A stretch of DNA of 64,000 bases. Source: JAFAXD01 sp963816775. GTDB lineage: Bacteria; Pseudomonadota; Alphaproteobacteria; Rhizobiales; Xanthobacteraceae. How positions within the stretch are numbered: position 1 is the first letter of the stretch; each line of letters opens with the position of its first letter. Position numbers and translations under genes: made by a program. Positions 9,839 through 18,575 of the stretch are shown here, piece after piece. The notes under the pieces were generated by a model. It searched no databases. It saw nothing but the letters and a program-made list of their open reading frames with translations, and was not told where the DNA came from. Where the stretch lies: the NCBI GenBank assembly GCA_963816775.1, contig CAWFLX010000007.1:1-64000 (forward strand), given 5' to 3'.

Positions 9839-10810
9839 ATGGATTTTCCACGTCGGCAATTCCTGCAGCTGGCAGCAGGTGGCGCGGCTCTCTCCGCACT
9901 ATCGCGAACCGCAGGCGCGCAAGCCTATCCGGCGCGACCGGTGCACCTCATCGTCATGTTCCCCGCAGGCAGCGCGCCCGACATCATCTCGCGGCTCGCG
10001 GGCCAATGGCTGTCGGACCGCCTCGGTCAGCAATTCATCATCGAGAACCGGCCAGGCTTCGGCGGCAATATCGCAACCGAATTCGTGGTGAGAGCACCGC
10101 CGGACGGGTACACGCTGCTGGCGCCGGTCTCGACCAACGCGGTCAACGCGACGCTCTATGCCAATCTCAACTTCAACTTCAGGCGCGACATAGCGCCGAT
10201 CGGCGGCATCGCCAACGCCCCGTTTATCGTGGTGGTCGCGCCGTCATTCCCTGCCAAGACCATTTCGGACTTCATCGCCTATGCCAAAGCCAATCCGGGC
10301 AAGATCAACATGGCTTCGGGCGGCAACGGATCTTCGCCCCACATCTTCGGCGAGCTGTTCCAGATCATGACCGGCACCGAACTCGTTCACATCCCCTATC
10401 GCGGCGCCTACATGGCTGATCTGATCGCCGGACAAGTACAGGTCGTGTTCAGTCCGATCCCGCAGGCGCTCGAGTTGATCCGAACTGGCCAACTGCGCGC
10501 GCTGGCCGCGACCACGCCGCAACGCCTGGCGTCGCTGCCGGACGTCCCGGCCGTGAATGAATTTGTGCCGGGCTACGAGGCGGCCGGCTGGTACGGGCTC
10601 GGTGCACCCAAGGGAACACCCGGAGAGATCATCAACAAGCTGAGCGAAGCAATGAACGGCGCGCTCGCCGATCCGAAGTTGAGGGCGCGGCTAAACGACC
10701 TCGGCGTTGAGCCGATGCCGATGACACCCGCTGATTTTGAAAAATTCATCGCCGCCGAAACCGACAAGTGGGCCAAAGTCATTAAGACCTCCGGCATCAA
10801 GCCGGAATAA
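9839..10810 (+). CDS. Bug-family (TTT) periplasmic substrate-binding protein
   Basis: 323 residues with a strong ribosome-binding site (GGGAGGG) before the ATG. A Tat-like leader (RRQFLQLAAGGAALSALSRTAGA) precedes the family opening AYPARPVHLIVMFPAGSAPDIISR. The classic Bug blocks follow: QFIIENRPGFGGNIATEFV, GKINMASGGNGSSPH, HIPYRGAYMADLIAGQVQV and WYGLGAPKGTPGEIINKL. Such proteins capture carboxylates or other small ligands, often with no adjacent TctA/TctB membrane genes, as here. A second member lies at 46317, and a remnant at 13320-13644. Confidence 0.9.
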   Translation: MDFPRRQFLQLAAGGAALSALSRTAGAQAYPARPVHLIVMFPAGSAPDIISRLAGQWLSDRLGQQFIIENRPGFGGNIATEFVVRAPPDGYTLLAPVSTNAVNATLYANLNFNFRRDIAPIGGIANAPFIVVVAPSFPAKTISDFIAYAKANPGKINMASGGNGSSPHIFGELFQIMTGTELVHIPYRGAYMADLIAGQVQVVFSPIPQALELIRTGQLRALAATTPQRLASLPDVPAVNEFVPGYEAAGWYGLGAPKGTPGEIINKLSEAMNGALADPKLRARLNDLGVEPMPMTPADFEKFIAAETDKWAKVIKTSGIKPE

Positions 10811-10853
10811 GTCACGGCCGCACATTCCGCGACCTTTTCGTTGTTCGACATTC

Positions 10854-10915
10854 GGGCCGGCCCATGTAGGCTTGCGATCAAAAGAAAACGCATCGCACAC
10901 GGGCGTCGTGTCACG
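10854..10915 (+). repeat. Orphan copy of the leader repeat found before the second Bug gene
   Basis: About 62 bp starting GGGCCGGCCCATGTAGGC match 46238-46300 with a handful of substitutions and one indel. At 46238 the block ends 16 bp before a Bug start codon; here it follows a Bug gene and leads into non-coding DNA. The simplest reading is a former Bug leader whose gene has been lost. Confidence 0.7.
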
Positions 10916-11145
10916 TGTGGGTTCCTAGATCACAATGCAAGGATGCGTTGATTAATTAGTTCTCGATGGCGGTGGTGAGGGCGACGCCGCGATGAATGCG
11001 CGCCGCCTCATGGCCATCCCTCCCGAAAGAGAGGGCTAGGCTAACACATTCGCAGCGCGGCAAACCGCCCGGTGCGGCGTCGGCGCCCGCTAAACGCCGT
11101 TGGTTGCGGCACGATGTCGAGAAACTCGATTTCGAGACGCACCGG

Positions 11146-11304
11146 TTTCCGAATGCGACAACCGAGGCGGTGCGAATCGCGTTGCGGTCCAAAGCGTTGT
11201 CGACCGAGAAATCGCGGCGTGAACTTGGTTATAAGTCGCGTCCAATTGAGCACGCACTGCGAGACGCCATTGCATCAGTCCTGCCGGATCCCAATAAACT
11301 TGGG
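11146..11304 (+). pseudogene. C-terminal remnant of an NAD-dependent epimerase/dihydroflavonol reductase
   Basis: The translated stretch TTEAVRIALRSKALSTEKSRREL followed by GYKSRPIEHALRDAIASVL matches the characteristic end of extended short-chain dehydrogenases (sugar epimerase/HpnA type), where STEKARRELGY and EEALRDAV motifs close the protein. No Rossmann GxxGxxG part is present upstream, so only about 45 codons survive. It lies in the decay zone after the first Bug gene. Confidence 0.5.
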
Positions 11305-11732
11305 ACTTTCCCGTCAACCGAAAGCAGACCGTGATGTTCAGATTGCGTCGACCACGGAGCAAGAACACCGGGTCGCTTCCCTCCACGATATGATTGACCC
11401 GCGTTTAGTCTTCGAAGGTCACGCGACTTGTCAAACGAGATCCGTAAGGTGGCGACGCTGCAATTGACACGATGTCGCGCGGGCGCTGACAGGAGAGCGA
11501 CTGCGCGAGCGTCGCCTCGACGGCCGGATTCTCGACTGGTATCTGGCTCGGTTTCGGTTTGCAGCCACCCCTTCTGTTAGGTCCGACAGGTGTGATAGCC
11601 CCCGCGAGACGAGCTGCAGATCACGTGCGCATCGAACCACTTCAATGGCGCCGAATCCGGAAATTCTTCGACCTCAAGGATGCGTGTCGCGGCACGCTCG
11701 GCAGAACACCAGTAAGGAAGGCGTTGCCGGTA
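11305..11732. other. Non-coding stretch, no supported feature
   Basis: Short open frames exist on both strands but none has a ribosome-binding site, a family match or sensible composition. The segment lies between the epimerase remnant and the first copy of the small membrane-protein repeat. Confidence 0.4.
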
Positions 11733-11890
11733 TCATTCGATCAACAGCAGTGCAATCCCAGCGGCGATCGCGCCGATCAGCAGCATGGCCAGTAGGGCGA
11801 GTAACGGGTCGGCGTCCTCGCCCTCAACCCATGGATTATGCCTGGCGCATTCAGTCAGGTGAGCGCACCGACATGACGGTGGGATGTCAG
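11733..11890 (-). pseudogene. Degenerate copy of a tiny membrane-protein gene
   Basis: The minus strand encodes NPWVEGEDADPLLALLAML followed by LIGAIAAGIALLLIE and a stop at 11733, nearly identical to the intact 48-residue gene at 13073-13219. The conserved ATG-TCG start (11874) is out of frame with this tail because about 5 bases are missing between them. The DNA match extends upstream of the start, so this is a duplicated block about 160 bp long. It is probably no longer translated as the full peptide. Confidence 0.55.
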
Positions 11891-12128
11891 TATCGCGCGG
11901 CTGGCTTGAGCGAGGGTATCCTGCAAAGCGCGTCAGCTCGCTCAGCCGGTTCCTAACGGGCATTTTACTTGCTTCCGGGCATCCGGGAGCAACGGCGTAA
12001 AAGCCATATCCATTCGCATTGGCTGGTAGAGAAGCCATACGCTCCAACCTGCCTTGAACGGCGAGACGACCATTGTTCGAACTGCGGCGATTGAGTCAGA
12101 ATGACGCTGCCAAACTCGGGAGTTGGGT

Positions 12129-12317
12129 ATGTCTATCGAAGACCTACACGATATCGCGGCGCAGCTTCACAAATTCGCGGAAGAAGGAGGCACACACAGA
12201 GCCCCAACTTTGCATGAGACGCACCTCTTGTTTAAGACGGCCCTGCGCGCAATTGATGAATTGGCCTCTCTCGAAAGGCGCGTGGCGGCTCTCGAAGGTA
12301 AAGCGGCGAGGGATTAA
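12129..12317 (+). CDS. Small hypothetical protein with C-terminal coiled coil
   Basis: 62 residues from an ATG at 12129 (a TTG two codons upstream is also open). It reads MSIEDLHDIAAQLHKFAEEG, a short polar link, then a helix LLFKTALRAIDELASLERRVAALEGKAARD with heptad spacing of Leu/Ile/Val, so a coiled coil is likely. The composition is soluble and acidic, unlike the spurious frames around it. No family is recognised. Upstream bases show only a weak purine stretch. It is flanked by remnants and may be one of the few live genes in the zone. Confidence 0.45.
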   Translation: MSIEDLHDIAAQLHKFAEEGGTHRAPTLHETHLLFKTALRAIDELASLERRVAALEGKAARD

Positions 12318-12341
12318 CGCCCCCAACGCGCCATTCGCGAT

Positions 12342-12531
12342 TAGCTATTACCCGCTAGGACGCGTCGGATAGTGCGGGCAATCAGATAGGCGACCCCTGC
12401 AAGCACTAACCATCCTACCAGGGTGACAAATCGCTCGAAGTCTGAGTTGGCATAGACTGACCCCGGCCATGGCCAAGAATGCCGCGACTATGCATCCCGC
12501 CCAGTAAAAAAACTGTTCTACGCGCTTTCAT
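12342..12531 (-). pseudogene. Frameshifted two-TM small protein
   Basis: Starting at the ATG at 12531 (MKARRTV), the reading must slip in the T7 run near 12507-12513 to give FFYWAGCIVAAFLAMAGVS, and again near 12460 to give YANSDFERFVTLVGWLVLA followed by GVAYLIARTIRRVLAGNS before the stop at 12342. Pieced together this is a plausible 60-residue protein with two TM helices. Two frame changes in so short a gene suggest decay, or recurrent sequencing indels at homopolymers. Confidence 0.4.
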
Positions 12532-13072
12532 GGGGCCGCCCCGGCGGTGTCCACGCTTCATTCGATCGCAGTCGGGCATGCGAGCTGGCACGTTTTCTTT
12601 GGAGCAATTCCACAAACGGCGATACGCTCATGTGTCGATACCGTTATCGGCAATGACGAAGAACACGACTTTGGGTCATTTCGATGTTGATGGCCACGAG
12701 ATCCTGCCCCACCCCCGGTAAAGCACGTGTCCACCACGTGTAGAGTGGTCGGGACTCTCCTCCTCAGTTTAAACGGATGCGACGGCACCGAACGCTCGGC
12801 GCGGGTGGCCGTTTGGGCGGCAAGGTTTCGTCGTCGCGCTGGGCGGCCCCACTTGATCTGATACGCATACGCAACGCGTAGCTTCGTCACAGGTTGGGAA
12901 CCAGTACACACCGGCAGTGATTAGGTGGGCGGTAGGCTCGAAGCGGCTCGGGCGTGGCCCGCCCAGCCGAGGAATGGCGGCCCTGGTGAGCCTACTCTGT
13001 TCTTTGTGTAGCCGGGGCCGCCGCTCCGCCCGTCACCTTGCTGAAAGATATGGCCGTATTTCGGTTTTAACG
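12532..13072. other. Non-coding stretch, no supported feature
   Basis: Open frames occur on both strands (for example 12558-12911 minus) but they lack ribosome-binding sites and family motifs and have erratic composition. I see no RNA gene or mobile-element end here. Confidence 0.4.
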
Positions 13073-13219
13073 TCAGTGGATCAGCAGCAGCGCAATCCCG
13101 GCTGCGATTGCGCCAATCGCCAGCATAGCCAACAGGGCGAGAAAGGGGTCGGCATCCTCGCCCTCAATCCACGGATCGTGCCAACGCTGGTGCATTGACC
13201 AAACCCAGCACGCCGACAT
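13073..13219 (-). CDS. Tiny membrane protein, 48 residues
   Basis: From an ATG at 13219 (an in-frame TGA lies just upstream) the peptide is MSACWVWSMHQRWHDPW then IEGEDADPFLALLAML and AIGAIAAGIALLLIH: a Trp/His-rich head, an acidic EGED segment and one C-terminal TM helix. An internal ATG at MHQRW could also serve. The acidic stretch and helix are conserved in the second copy at 11733, at protein and DNA level, which favours past selection on the peptide. The function is unknown; size and topology resemble small membrane regulators or toxins, but nothing shows which. Confidence 0.5.
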   Translation of the reverse strand: MSACWVWSMHQRWHDPWIEGEDADPFLALLAMLAIGAIAAGIALLLIH

Positions 13220-13319
13220 GACAGGCAGATGTCAGCGGCGTACCGGTTCTACTATCCCATCTGGCGATCAGGCAGACCGAACGCCGTTCCTATCTTCCGA
13301 TGGAGTGACCGGCCACGGT

Positions 13320-13644
13320 CTAGGCTTTAGCCCTCAAAGTTTTGCGGGAGCCAACAGCCTGAATGAGTTCTTCGCGTAAATCCAACGGGGCAATCAACAC
13401 CCTTGGCGACATGCGGGCAAAGAAGGCGCGCTCCCTATTGATATTCTGTCGGGCGTGCGCCGCTACCCGCGTTCTCAATGTGCGCAATCGTGTCTGGCCC
13501 GCTTCCAGCTGCAAATCCAACAACGAAACGGATATCTTGGCTCGGGTAGCTCTGATCGCTTGCCGCGCCTAGAGGGGATATCGCAATCAGGCTGGATGCA
13601 AGTATCAAAGCCATCGCACGGAGGTCAGATGGTTTCACTTGCAT
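13320..13644 (-). pseudogene. N-terminal remnant of a Bug-family binding protein
   Basis: A good ribosome-binding site (GGGGAGG) precedes the ATG at 13644. The peptide has a signal-like leader (MALILASSLIAISPLGAA) and the Bug opening SYPSQDIRFVVGFAAGSGPDTIA. After that the frame turns to unrelated sequence and stops near 13435. A neighbouring frame stays open to 13320 but shows no recognisable Bug blocks. Most of the usual ~300-residue body is therefore missing. It is a third Bug relative in this window. Confidence 0.6.
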
Positions 13645-13766
13645 CCTCCCCAATGGGTGCTCCGGCAGCGCACGCGGCAGGTACCAGAACTGGGTGGCGT
13701 GCATCGGAGCTTCCGGCGAATAGTGTATCTGAGAGAATCAAGGCCGGCAGCACCCTCCTAGGGACG

Positions 13767-14249
13767 TTACCGCTCTTTGTCGCCGGCCCATTTCACGTCA
13801 GCGCCATAAAGGGGGACCGTTGAGATGCTCATTTTTGCGCTAGCATCCTTCACCTGCCGGCTGTAGATGACGTAGACCAATGTCATGTTCTTCTTGTCGT
13901 AGATGCGCCGCACCGCCAGCGACTTGAAGATAAGGCTGAGCCGCTCGGAAAACACTTCTTCGCCATTTGTGCTGGTATTTATGTCACCGACCATCACCGG
14001 CCCGGTCTGTCGGCATGCGATCGATGAGTTGGACGGATCGATGAACCAATTTCCCTTGGAGAGCCTGTCTATTATGCTGCGGCTGAACCGGCTGATATGG
14101 CAGCTCACGCCCCGTATCTTGGGGTCCGCCACCGCTTCGACGACAATGCTGTTGCCAGTCCAGTCGTTCCGGAATCTGCCAACTTCCTCGGCCGTAGCCC
14201 AAGGAGTCATCGCTAGAAAAACGAGGCAGCTAAGGATTAACTGGCGCAT
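13767..14249 (-). CDS. creA: CreA family protein
   Basis: 160 residues: a signal peptide (MRQLILSCLVFLAMTPWATA) and then the CreA core, with EEVGRFRNDWTGNSIVVEAV, DPKIRGVSCHISRFSR, KGNWFIDPSNSSIACRQTGP and SAKMSISTVPLYG. This is nearly a full-length match in pattern and length to E. coli CreA, a periplasmic protein of unresolved role. No Shine-Dalgarno is seen before the ATG. A TAAAAT box sits at 14262-14257, 30 bp from the centre of an FNR/FixK-type palindrome at 14283, which would place transcription start at about the start codon and imply a leaderless message. Confidence 0.85.
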   Translation of the reverse strand: MRQLILSCLVFLAMTPWATAEEVGRFRNDWTGNSIVVEAVADPKIRGVSCHISRFSRSIIDRLSKGNWFIDPSNSSIACRQTGPVMVGDINTSTNGEEVFSERLSLIFKSLAVRRIYDKKNMTLVYVIYSRQVKDASAKMSISTVPLYGADVKWAGDKER

Positions 14250-14282
14250 GGCGAATATTTTACAATTGAGCAGCGATAATCA

Positions 14283-14296
14283 TTGATTTAGCTCAA
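14283..14296. promoter_or_regulatory. FNR/FixK-type box upstream of creA and phosphoketolase
   Basis: TTGATTTAGCTCAA fits the TTGA-N6-TCAA core of CRP/FNR-superfamily oxygen regulators (consensus TTGAT-N4-ATCAA), with 9 of 10 positions matching. A TAAAAT -10 element for creA is centred 30 bp away on the minus strand, the spacing of an activated promoter. The phosphoketolase start is about 350 bp away on the other side. Confidence 0.55.
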
Positions 14297-14641
14297 TGTC
14301 GCGTAAAGTGGCGAGCGTAAACGCTAAGAGTGTGCCCAGCTAGCATGCGTTGCCGCAGCTTAAAGCGCTGGCTGGCGCATCTGAACGCGACCAATCGGCC
14401 GCCAGGTGGGAAGCGTTGGAAGGTCAGTTCCTACGTCAATGCGTTTCAGCACCCGGCTCTGGGGGCGAGAATGTAGCGGTCGGCCAGCACGCCCTCTCGA
14501 GTGTACGGAAGTACACGGACGAGAGAGAGATGAGCACTGACGATCTGCCGTATTGCCGCGACTGGCACGACAACTAATACGCCCGACTGTTCGGCCCCAT
14601 CGGCTGATGCGCAGTTCAATGACACGGATCGGGAGGCAAAG
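14297..14641. other. Leader region upstream of phosphoketolase
   Basis: It holds a perfect inverted repeat GTGTAC-GGAA-GTACAC at 14501-14516. A 15-codon frame MSTDDLPYCRDWHDN (14530-14577) follows a purine-rich GAGAGAGAG and could be a leader peptide, but there is no independent support. The GGGAGG before the phosphoketolase ATG lies at about 14630. Confidence 0.35.
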
Positions 14642-17046
14642 ATGGCAAACGCGCTGTCTGACAAAGAGCGGGCATTGATAGACGCGTATTGGCGTGCCGC
14701 CAACTACCTGTCGGTCGGCCAGATCTATCTCTACGACAATCCGCTGCTCAAGCGTCCCCTCGCAAAGGAACACATCAAGCCGCGGCTCCTGGGTCACTGG
14801 GGTACGACACCAGGTTTGAACTTCATCTACGTGCACCTGAACAGGGTGATCAAGAAGCACGACCTCGACATGATCTACATCACCGGCCCCGGGCATGGCG
14901 GGCCGGGCCTGGTGGCGAACGCCTATCTCGAAGGAACCTACAGTGAGGTCTATCCGAACATTTCCGCGGATGAAGAGGGCATGAAGCGCCTCTTCACTCA
15001 ATTCTCATTTCCTGGCGGAATACCGAGCCACGTAGCACCGGAGACGCCTGGCTCAATTCACGAAGGCGGCGAACTCGGCTACGCCCTATCGCACGCTTAC
15101 GGAGCAGCGTTCGACAATCCAGACCTTATCGTTGCCTGTGTGGTCGGCGACGGCGAAGCGGAGACTGGACCGTTGGCAACAAGCTGGCATTCCAACAAGT
15201 TCCTGAACCCGGCGACCGACGGTGCGGTTTTGCCGATCCTCCACCTCAATGGCTACAAGATCGCCAATCCCTGCGTTCTCGCCCGTATCAGTCATGAGGA
15301 GCTGGATCATCTCTTCCGAGGCTATGGCTACACGCCGTATTTCGTCGAGGGGCATGAGCCGGGAGCGATGCACGAGCTGATGGCTGCCACCCTGGACACT
15401 GTCGTCGACGAGATTCAGGGGATCAAAGCTGACGCGCGTCTGAAGGGTTTCACGGAGCGGCCCCGCTGGCCGATGATCGTACTTCGCACACCCAAAGGCT
15501 GGACGTGCCCGAAAGAAATCGATGGCAAACGCACGGAGGGCTATTGGCGTTCGCACCAGGTGCCGATGGGCGAGATGCACGAGAACCCGGCCCATGTACG
15601 TATCCTAGAGGAATGGATGAAGAGCTACCGGCCTGCTGAGCTCTTCGACGACACCGGCCGCCTCCGGCCCGAGCTGGCCGACCTCCCACCGCGAGGCACC
15701 CGCCGGATGAGCGCCAACCCACACGCCAATGGCGGCTTGCTCCTCCGCGAACTGCGGCTGCCGAATTTCCGTGATTACGCTGTCGACGCGACCGCACCCG
15801 GCGCCGTTTCGGCCGAATCCACTCGGGTCATGGGTCGGTTCCTCCGCGACGTGATGAAGTTGAACATGGAAGCGCAAAACTTTCGGCTGTTCAGCCCGGA
15901 CGAGAACAACTCGAACCGCTGGCAGGACGTGCTCGAGGTCACCAATCGCGCCTGGAACGCCGAGACTGAGCCGTGGGATGACCATCTGGCGCCCGACGGG
16001 CGCGTGATGGAGATGCTCAGCGAGCACCAATGCCAGGGCTGGCTTGAGGGCTATCTGCTAACCGGCCGGCACGGCTTCTTCTCTTGCTATGAGGCGTTCA
16101 TTCACATCATCGATGCGATGTTCAACCAGCATGCCAAGTGGCTGAAGGTGTGCAATCACATTCCCTGGCGGCGGCCCATCGCGTCACTGAACTATCTGTT
16201 GTCAAGCCACGTCTGGCGCCAGGACAACAATGGTTTCAGCCATCAAGACCCCGGGTTCATTGATCATGTGGTCAACAAGAAGGCCGAGGTCATCCGGGTC
16301 TATCTACCACCCGACGCTAACTGCTTGCTATCAGTTACCGATCATTGTCTGCGCAGCCGGAACTACGTCAACGTTGTGGTCGCCGGCAAGCAGCCGGCAC
16401 CTCAATGGCTGACGATGGACGAGGCGGTCAAGCACTGCGAAGCTGGAGTCGGCATCTGGGAGTGGGCCAGCAACGACAAGGGCGGCGAGCCCGATGTGGT
16501 GATGGCCTGCTGCGGTGACGTGCCGACGCTTGAGACCCTCGCGGCTGTCGATCTCCTTCGAAAGCATGCGCCCGATTTAAAGGTGCGCGTCATCAATGTC
16601 GTCGATCTGATGAAGCTGCAGCCGTCGAGCGAACATCCGCACGGTCTGTCCGATCATGATTTCGACGCCTGTTCACATCGGACAAGCCGATCATCTTTGC
16701 CTTCCATGGCTACCCATGGCTGATTCACCGACTAACCTACCGGCGCACGGGCCACCATAACATCCACGTGCGCGGCTACAAGGAAGAGGGCACCACCACG
16801 ACACCATTCGACATGTGCGTGCTAAACGATCTTGATCGCTTTCACCTGGTGGGCGACGTAATTGATCGCGTGCCAAAGCTCGGATCGCGGGCCGCCTACG
16901 CCAAGCAGGCGATCCGAGACAAGCTCATCGATCACAAGGAGTTCATCGACAAGTATGGGGACGATATGGCCGAGATAACCGGCTGGAGGTGGGGTCAGGA
17001 AGCAGCATCCGCCGGTGTTCGTTCGACAGAGGCCGATAACGTCTGA
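14642..17046 (+). pseudogene. xfp: Phosphoketolase (Xfp), one frameshift near 16669
   Basis: A thiamine-diphosphate enzyme cleaving xylulose 5-phosphate and/or fructose 6-phosphate to acetyl phosphate. The ATG follows GGGAGG. Family motifs are ITGPGHGGPGLVANAYLEG, HEGGELGYALSHAYG, the diphosphate-binding VGDGEAETGPLATSW and ILHLNGYKIANP. The frame leaves homology after SDHDFDA, and one missing base at about 16669 restores LFTSDKPIIFAFHGYPW, then HNIHVRGYKEEGTTTTPFDM to the stop at 17046, about 801 residues and full length for the family. Without correction the protein stops at 16723 and lacks the last ~110 residues. Downstream are histidine phosphatase, HAD mutase and GH65 genes in the same direction. 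Confidence 0.85.
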
Positions 17047-17067
17047 CCCCGCTGGCGGGAGGCGAAC

Positions 17068-17637
17068 GTGAACGTGTTCGCGATCAGGCACGGGGAGACA
17101 GCGTGGAGCCGGAGTGGCCAGCACACCAGCACGACGGACATTCCGTTGACCGACAACGGCCGCAGGCTTGCGGAACGAATGCGGCCGGTACTCACCGCCA
17201 AAGCGTTTCGGCTTGTTCTCTGCAGCCCGATGCAGCGGGCACGAGAGACCTGTGAACTGGCGGGTTTGGGCGATAAGGCCGTCATCGATCCCGACCTCGT
17301 CGAGTGGAATTACGGCGAGTACGAAGGACTGACGCCCAAACAGATCCACGAAGTGGCGCCGGACTGGTTGATCTTCCGGGATGGATGCCCGGGCGGCGAG
17401 GCGCCTGAACAAGTGGGTGCGCGAGTGGACCGGATGATAGTCCGATCGCGCGCGGTCGACGGCGACGTCGCGCTCTTCGGGCACGGACACGTACTGCGCG
17501 TGCTGGTGGCGCGGTGGATCGGGCTGCCTGCGGGCGGTGGCCAGCATTTTCTGTTGGATCCGTGTACCCTGTGTGTCCTTGGCTACTACTACAAGACACC
17601 CGCTGTGCGGATCTGGAACGGACCTGTCATTGACTAG
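17068..17637 (+). CDS. Histidine phosphatase family protein
   Basis: 189 residues from a GTG at 17068 preceded by GGGAGG. The catalytic RHGET motif is at residues 7-11 (FAIRHGETAWS). Partner residues appear in SPMQRARETCEL (Arg), VEWNYGEYEGL (Glu) and ALFGHGHVLRVLVARW (second His). The family covers phosphoglycerate mutases and sugar/nucleotide phosphatases. The short GxYEGL pattern and length suit a broad or sugar-phosphate phosphatase. It starts 21 bp after the phosphoketolase stop and is probably cotranscribed. The substrate cannot be told from sequence. Confidence 0.85.
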   Translation: MNVFAIRHGETAWSRSGQHTSTTDIPLTDNGRRLAERMRPVLTAKAFRLVLCSPMQRARETCELAGLGDKAVIDPDLVEWNYGEYEGLTPKQIHEVAPDWLIFRDGCPGGEAPEQVGARVDRMIVRSRAVDGDVALFGHGHVLRVLVARWIGLPAGGGQHFLLDPCTLCVLGYYYKTPAVRIWNGPVID

Positions 17638-17679
17638 AGTGCAATGATCGCGGGGATCAGCAAGCGGGAGGACCACGCG

Positions 17680-17781
17680 ATGAGCGAATCAAAAATTTAT
17701 GATGTTGCTGTTGCTCCAGCCGCGACCAGGCCATACGAGCGGCTCGGGGCGATTGCCCGCTCAACGAGGGATGTCCTGTAA
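17680..17781 (+). CDS. Possible 33-residue peptide
   Basis: A well-placed GGGAGG precedes ATG at 17680. The peptide reads MSESKIYDVAVAPAATRPY then ERLGAIARSTRDVL, stopping at 17781, 14 bp before the next start. It fills the gap between the histidine phosphatase and the HAD gene. It could be a real small protein, or the surviving N-terminus of a deleted gene. No family is recognised. Confidence 0.35.
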   Translation: MSESKIYDVAVAPAATRPYERLGAIARSTRDVL

Positions 17782-17795
17782 CAGGAGAGCGATCG

Positions 17796-18545
17796 ATGCC
17801 GCAGCCTCGGATGATCACCCGCGACAAGTACGACGCCGTCCTTCTTGATCTCGACGGTGTGATAACAAACACCGCCAGCCTCCACGCGGCGTGTTGGAAA
17901 AAGATGTTCGACGAGTACCTGCGGACGCGTGCAACGCAGAGAGGCGAAGTATTTCGCCCCTTCGATATCGACACGGACTATCGGCTCTATGTTGATGGGA
18001 AGCCCCGCTTCGATGGCGTTCGCGATTTTCTCACGTCACGCGGTATCCAACTCCCCGAGGGAACCTCGGACGACCCCCCAAAGGTTGAAACAGTGGGCGG
18101 GCTCGGGAACCGCAAAAACGATTTGATCCACGAAGTCATTGAAAACTTGGGGGTGGAGCCTTACGAGGGAAGCGTCAAATTCATCCGTCAGCTTCACGAT
18201 CAGGGATTCAAAATCGCCGTCGTCACGTCGAGTCAGAACTGCACGGCCGTCTTGAAGGCCGCCAAGTTGGATACATTCTTCAAGGTGCGAGTCGACGGCA
18301 ACGTGATCCATGCCCAACACCTGGCTGGCAAGCCCGCTCCGGATACGTACTTGATGGCAGCAAAGCTATTGCGGGTTGAGCCGGCACGGGCGGTAGTCAT
18401 CGAGGATGCCATCTCGGGGGTGCAGGCCGGTGCTAACGGAAACTTCGGACTTGTGATCGGTGTCGCGCGCAAGGGGAATGCCGAAGAGCTTCAGCAACAC
18501 GGCGCGCATCTGGTGGTAAACGATCTGCGCGAGCTTGTTAACTGA
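17796..18545 (+). CDS. Beta-phosphoglucomutase-like HAD hydrolase
   Basis: 249 residues, ATG at 17796 after AGGAGAG. HAD motif I is DLDGVITNT (nucleophile and acid Asp, residues ~18-26), motif II VTSSQN, motif III with Lys in AGKPAPDTYL and motif IV EDAISGVQAG. The cap domain (CWKKMFDEYL, PFDIDTDYRLYVDGKPRFDGVRDFL) is of the PgmB/trehalose-phosphatase-like type seen next to GH65 phosphorylases. The probable reaction is beta-glucose 1-phosphate to glucose 6-phosphate, the natural sink for product of the inverting phosphorylase encoded 30 bp downstream. Confidence 0.85.
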   Translation: MPQPRMITRDKYDAVLLDLDGVITNTASLHAACWKKMFDEYLRTRATQRGEVFRPFDIDTDYRLYVDGKPRFDGVRDFLTSRGIQLPEGTSDDPPKVETVGGLGNRKNDLIHEVIENLGVEPYEGSVKFIRQLHDQGFKIAVVTSSQNCTAVLKAAKLDTFFKVRVDGNVIHAQHLAGKPAPDTYLMAAKLLRVEPARAVVIEDAISGVQAGANGNFGLVIGVARKGNAEELQQHGAHLVVNDLRELVN

Positions 18546-18575
18546 GCATCGCCTGAACGTGGGAGAAACAGCCCG

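Noticed and set aside
12479..12721. 80-codon plus-strand frame in the decay zone
   Set aside because: Composition irregular and antisense to the frameshifted two-TM remnant; no start signal.
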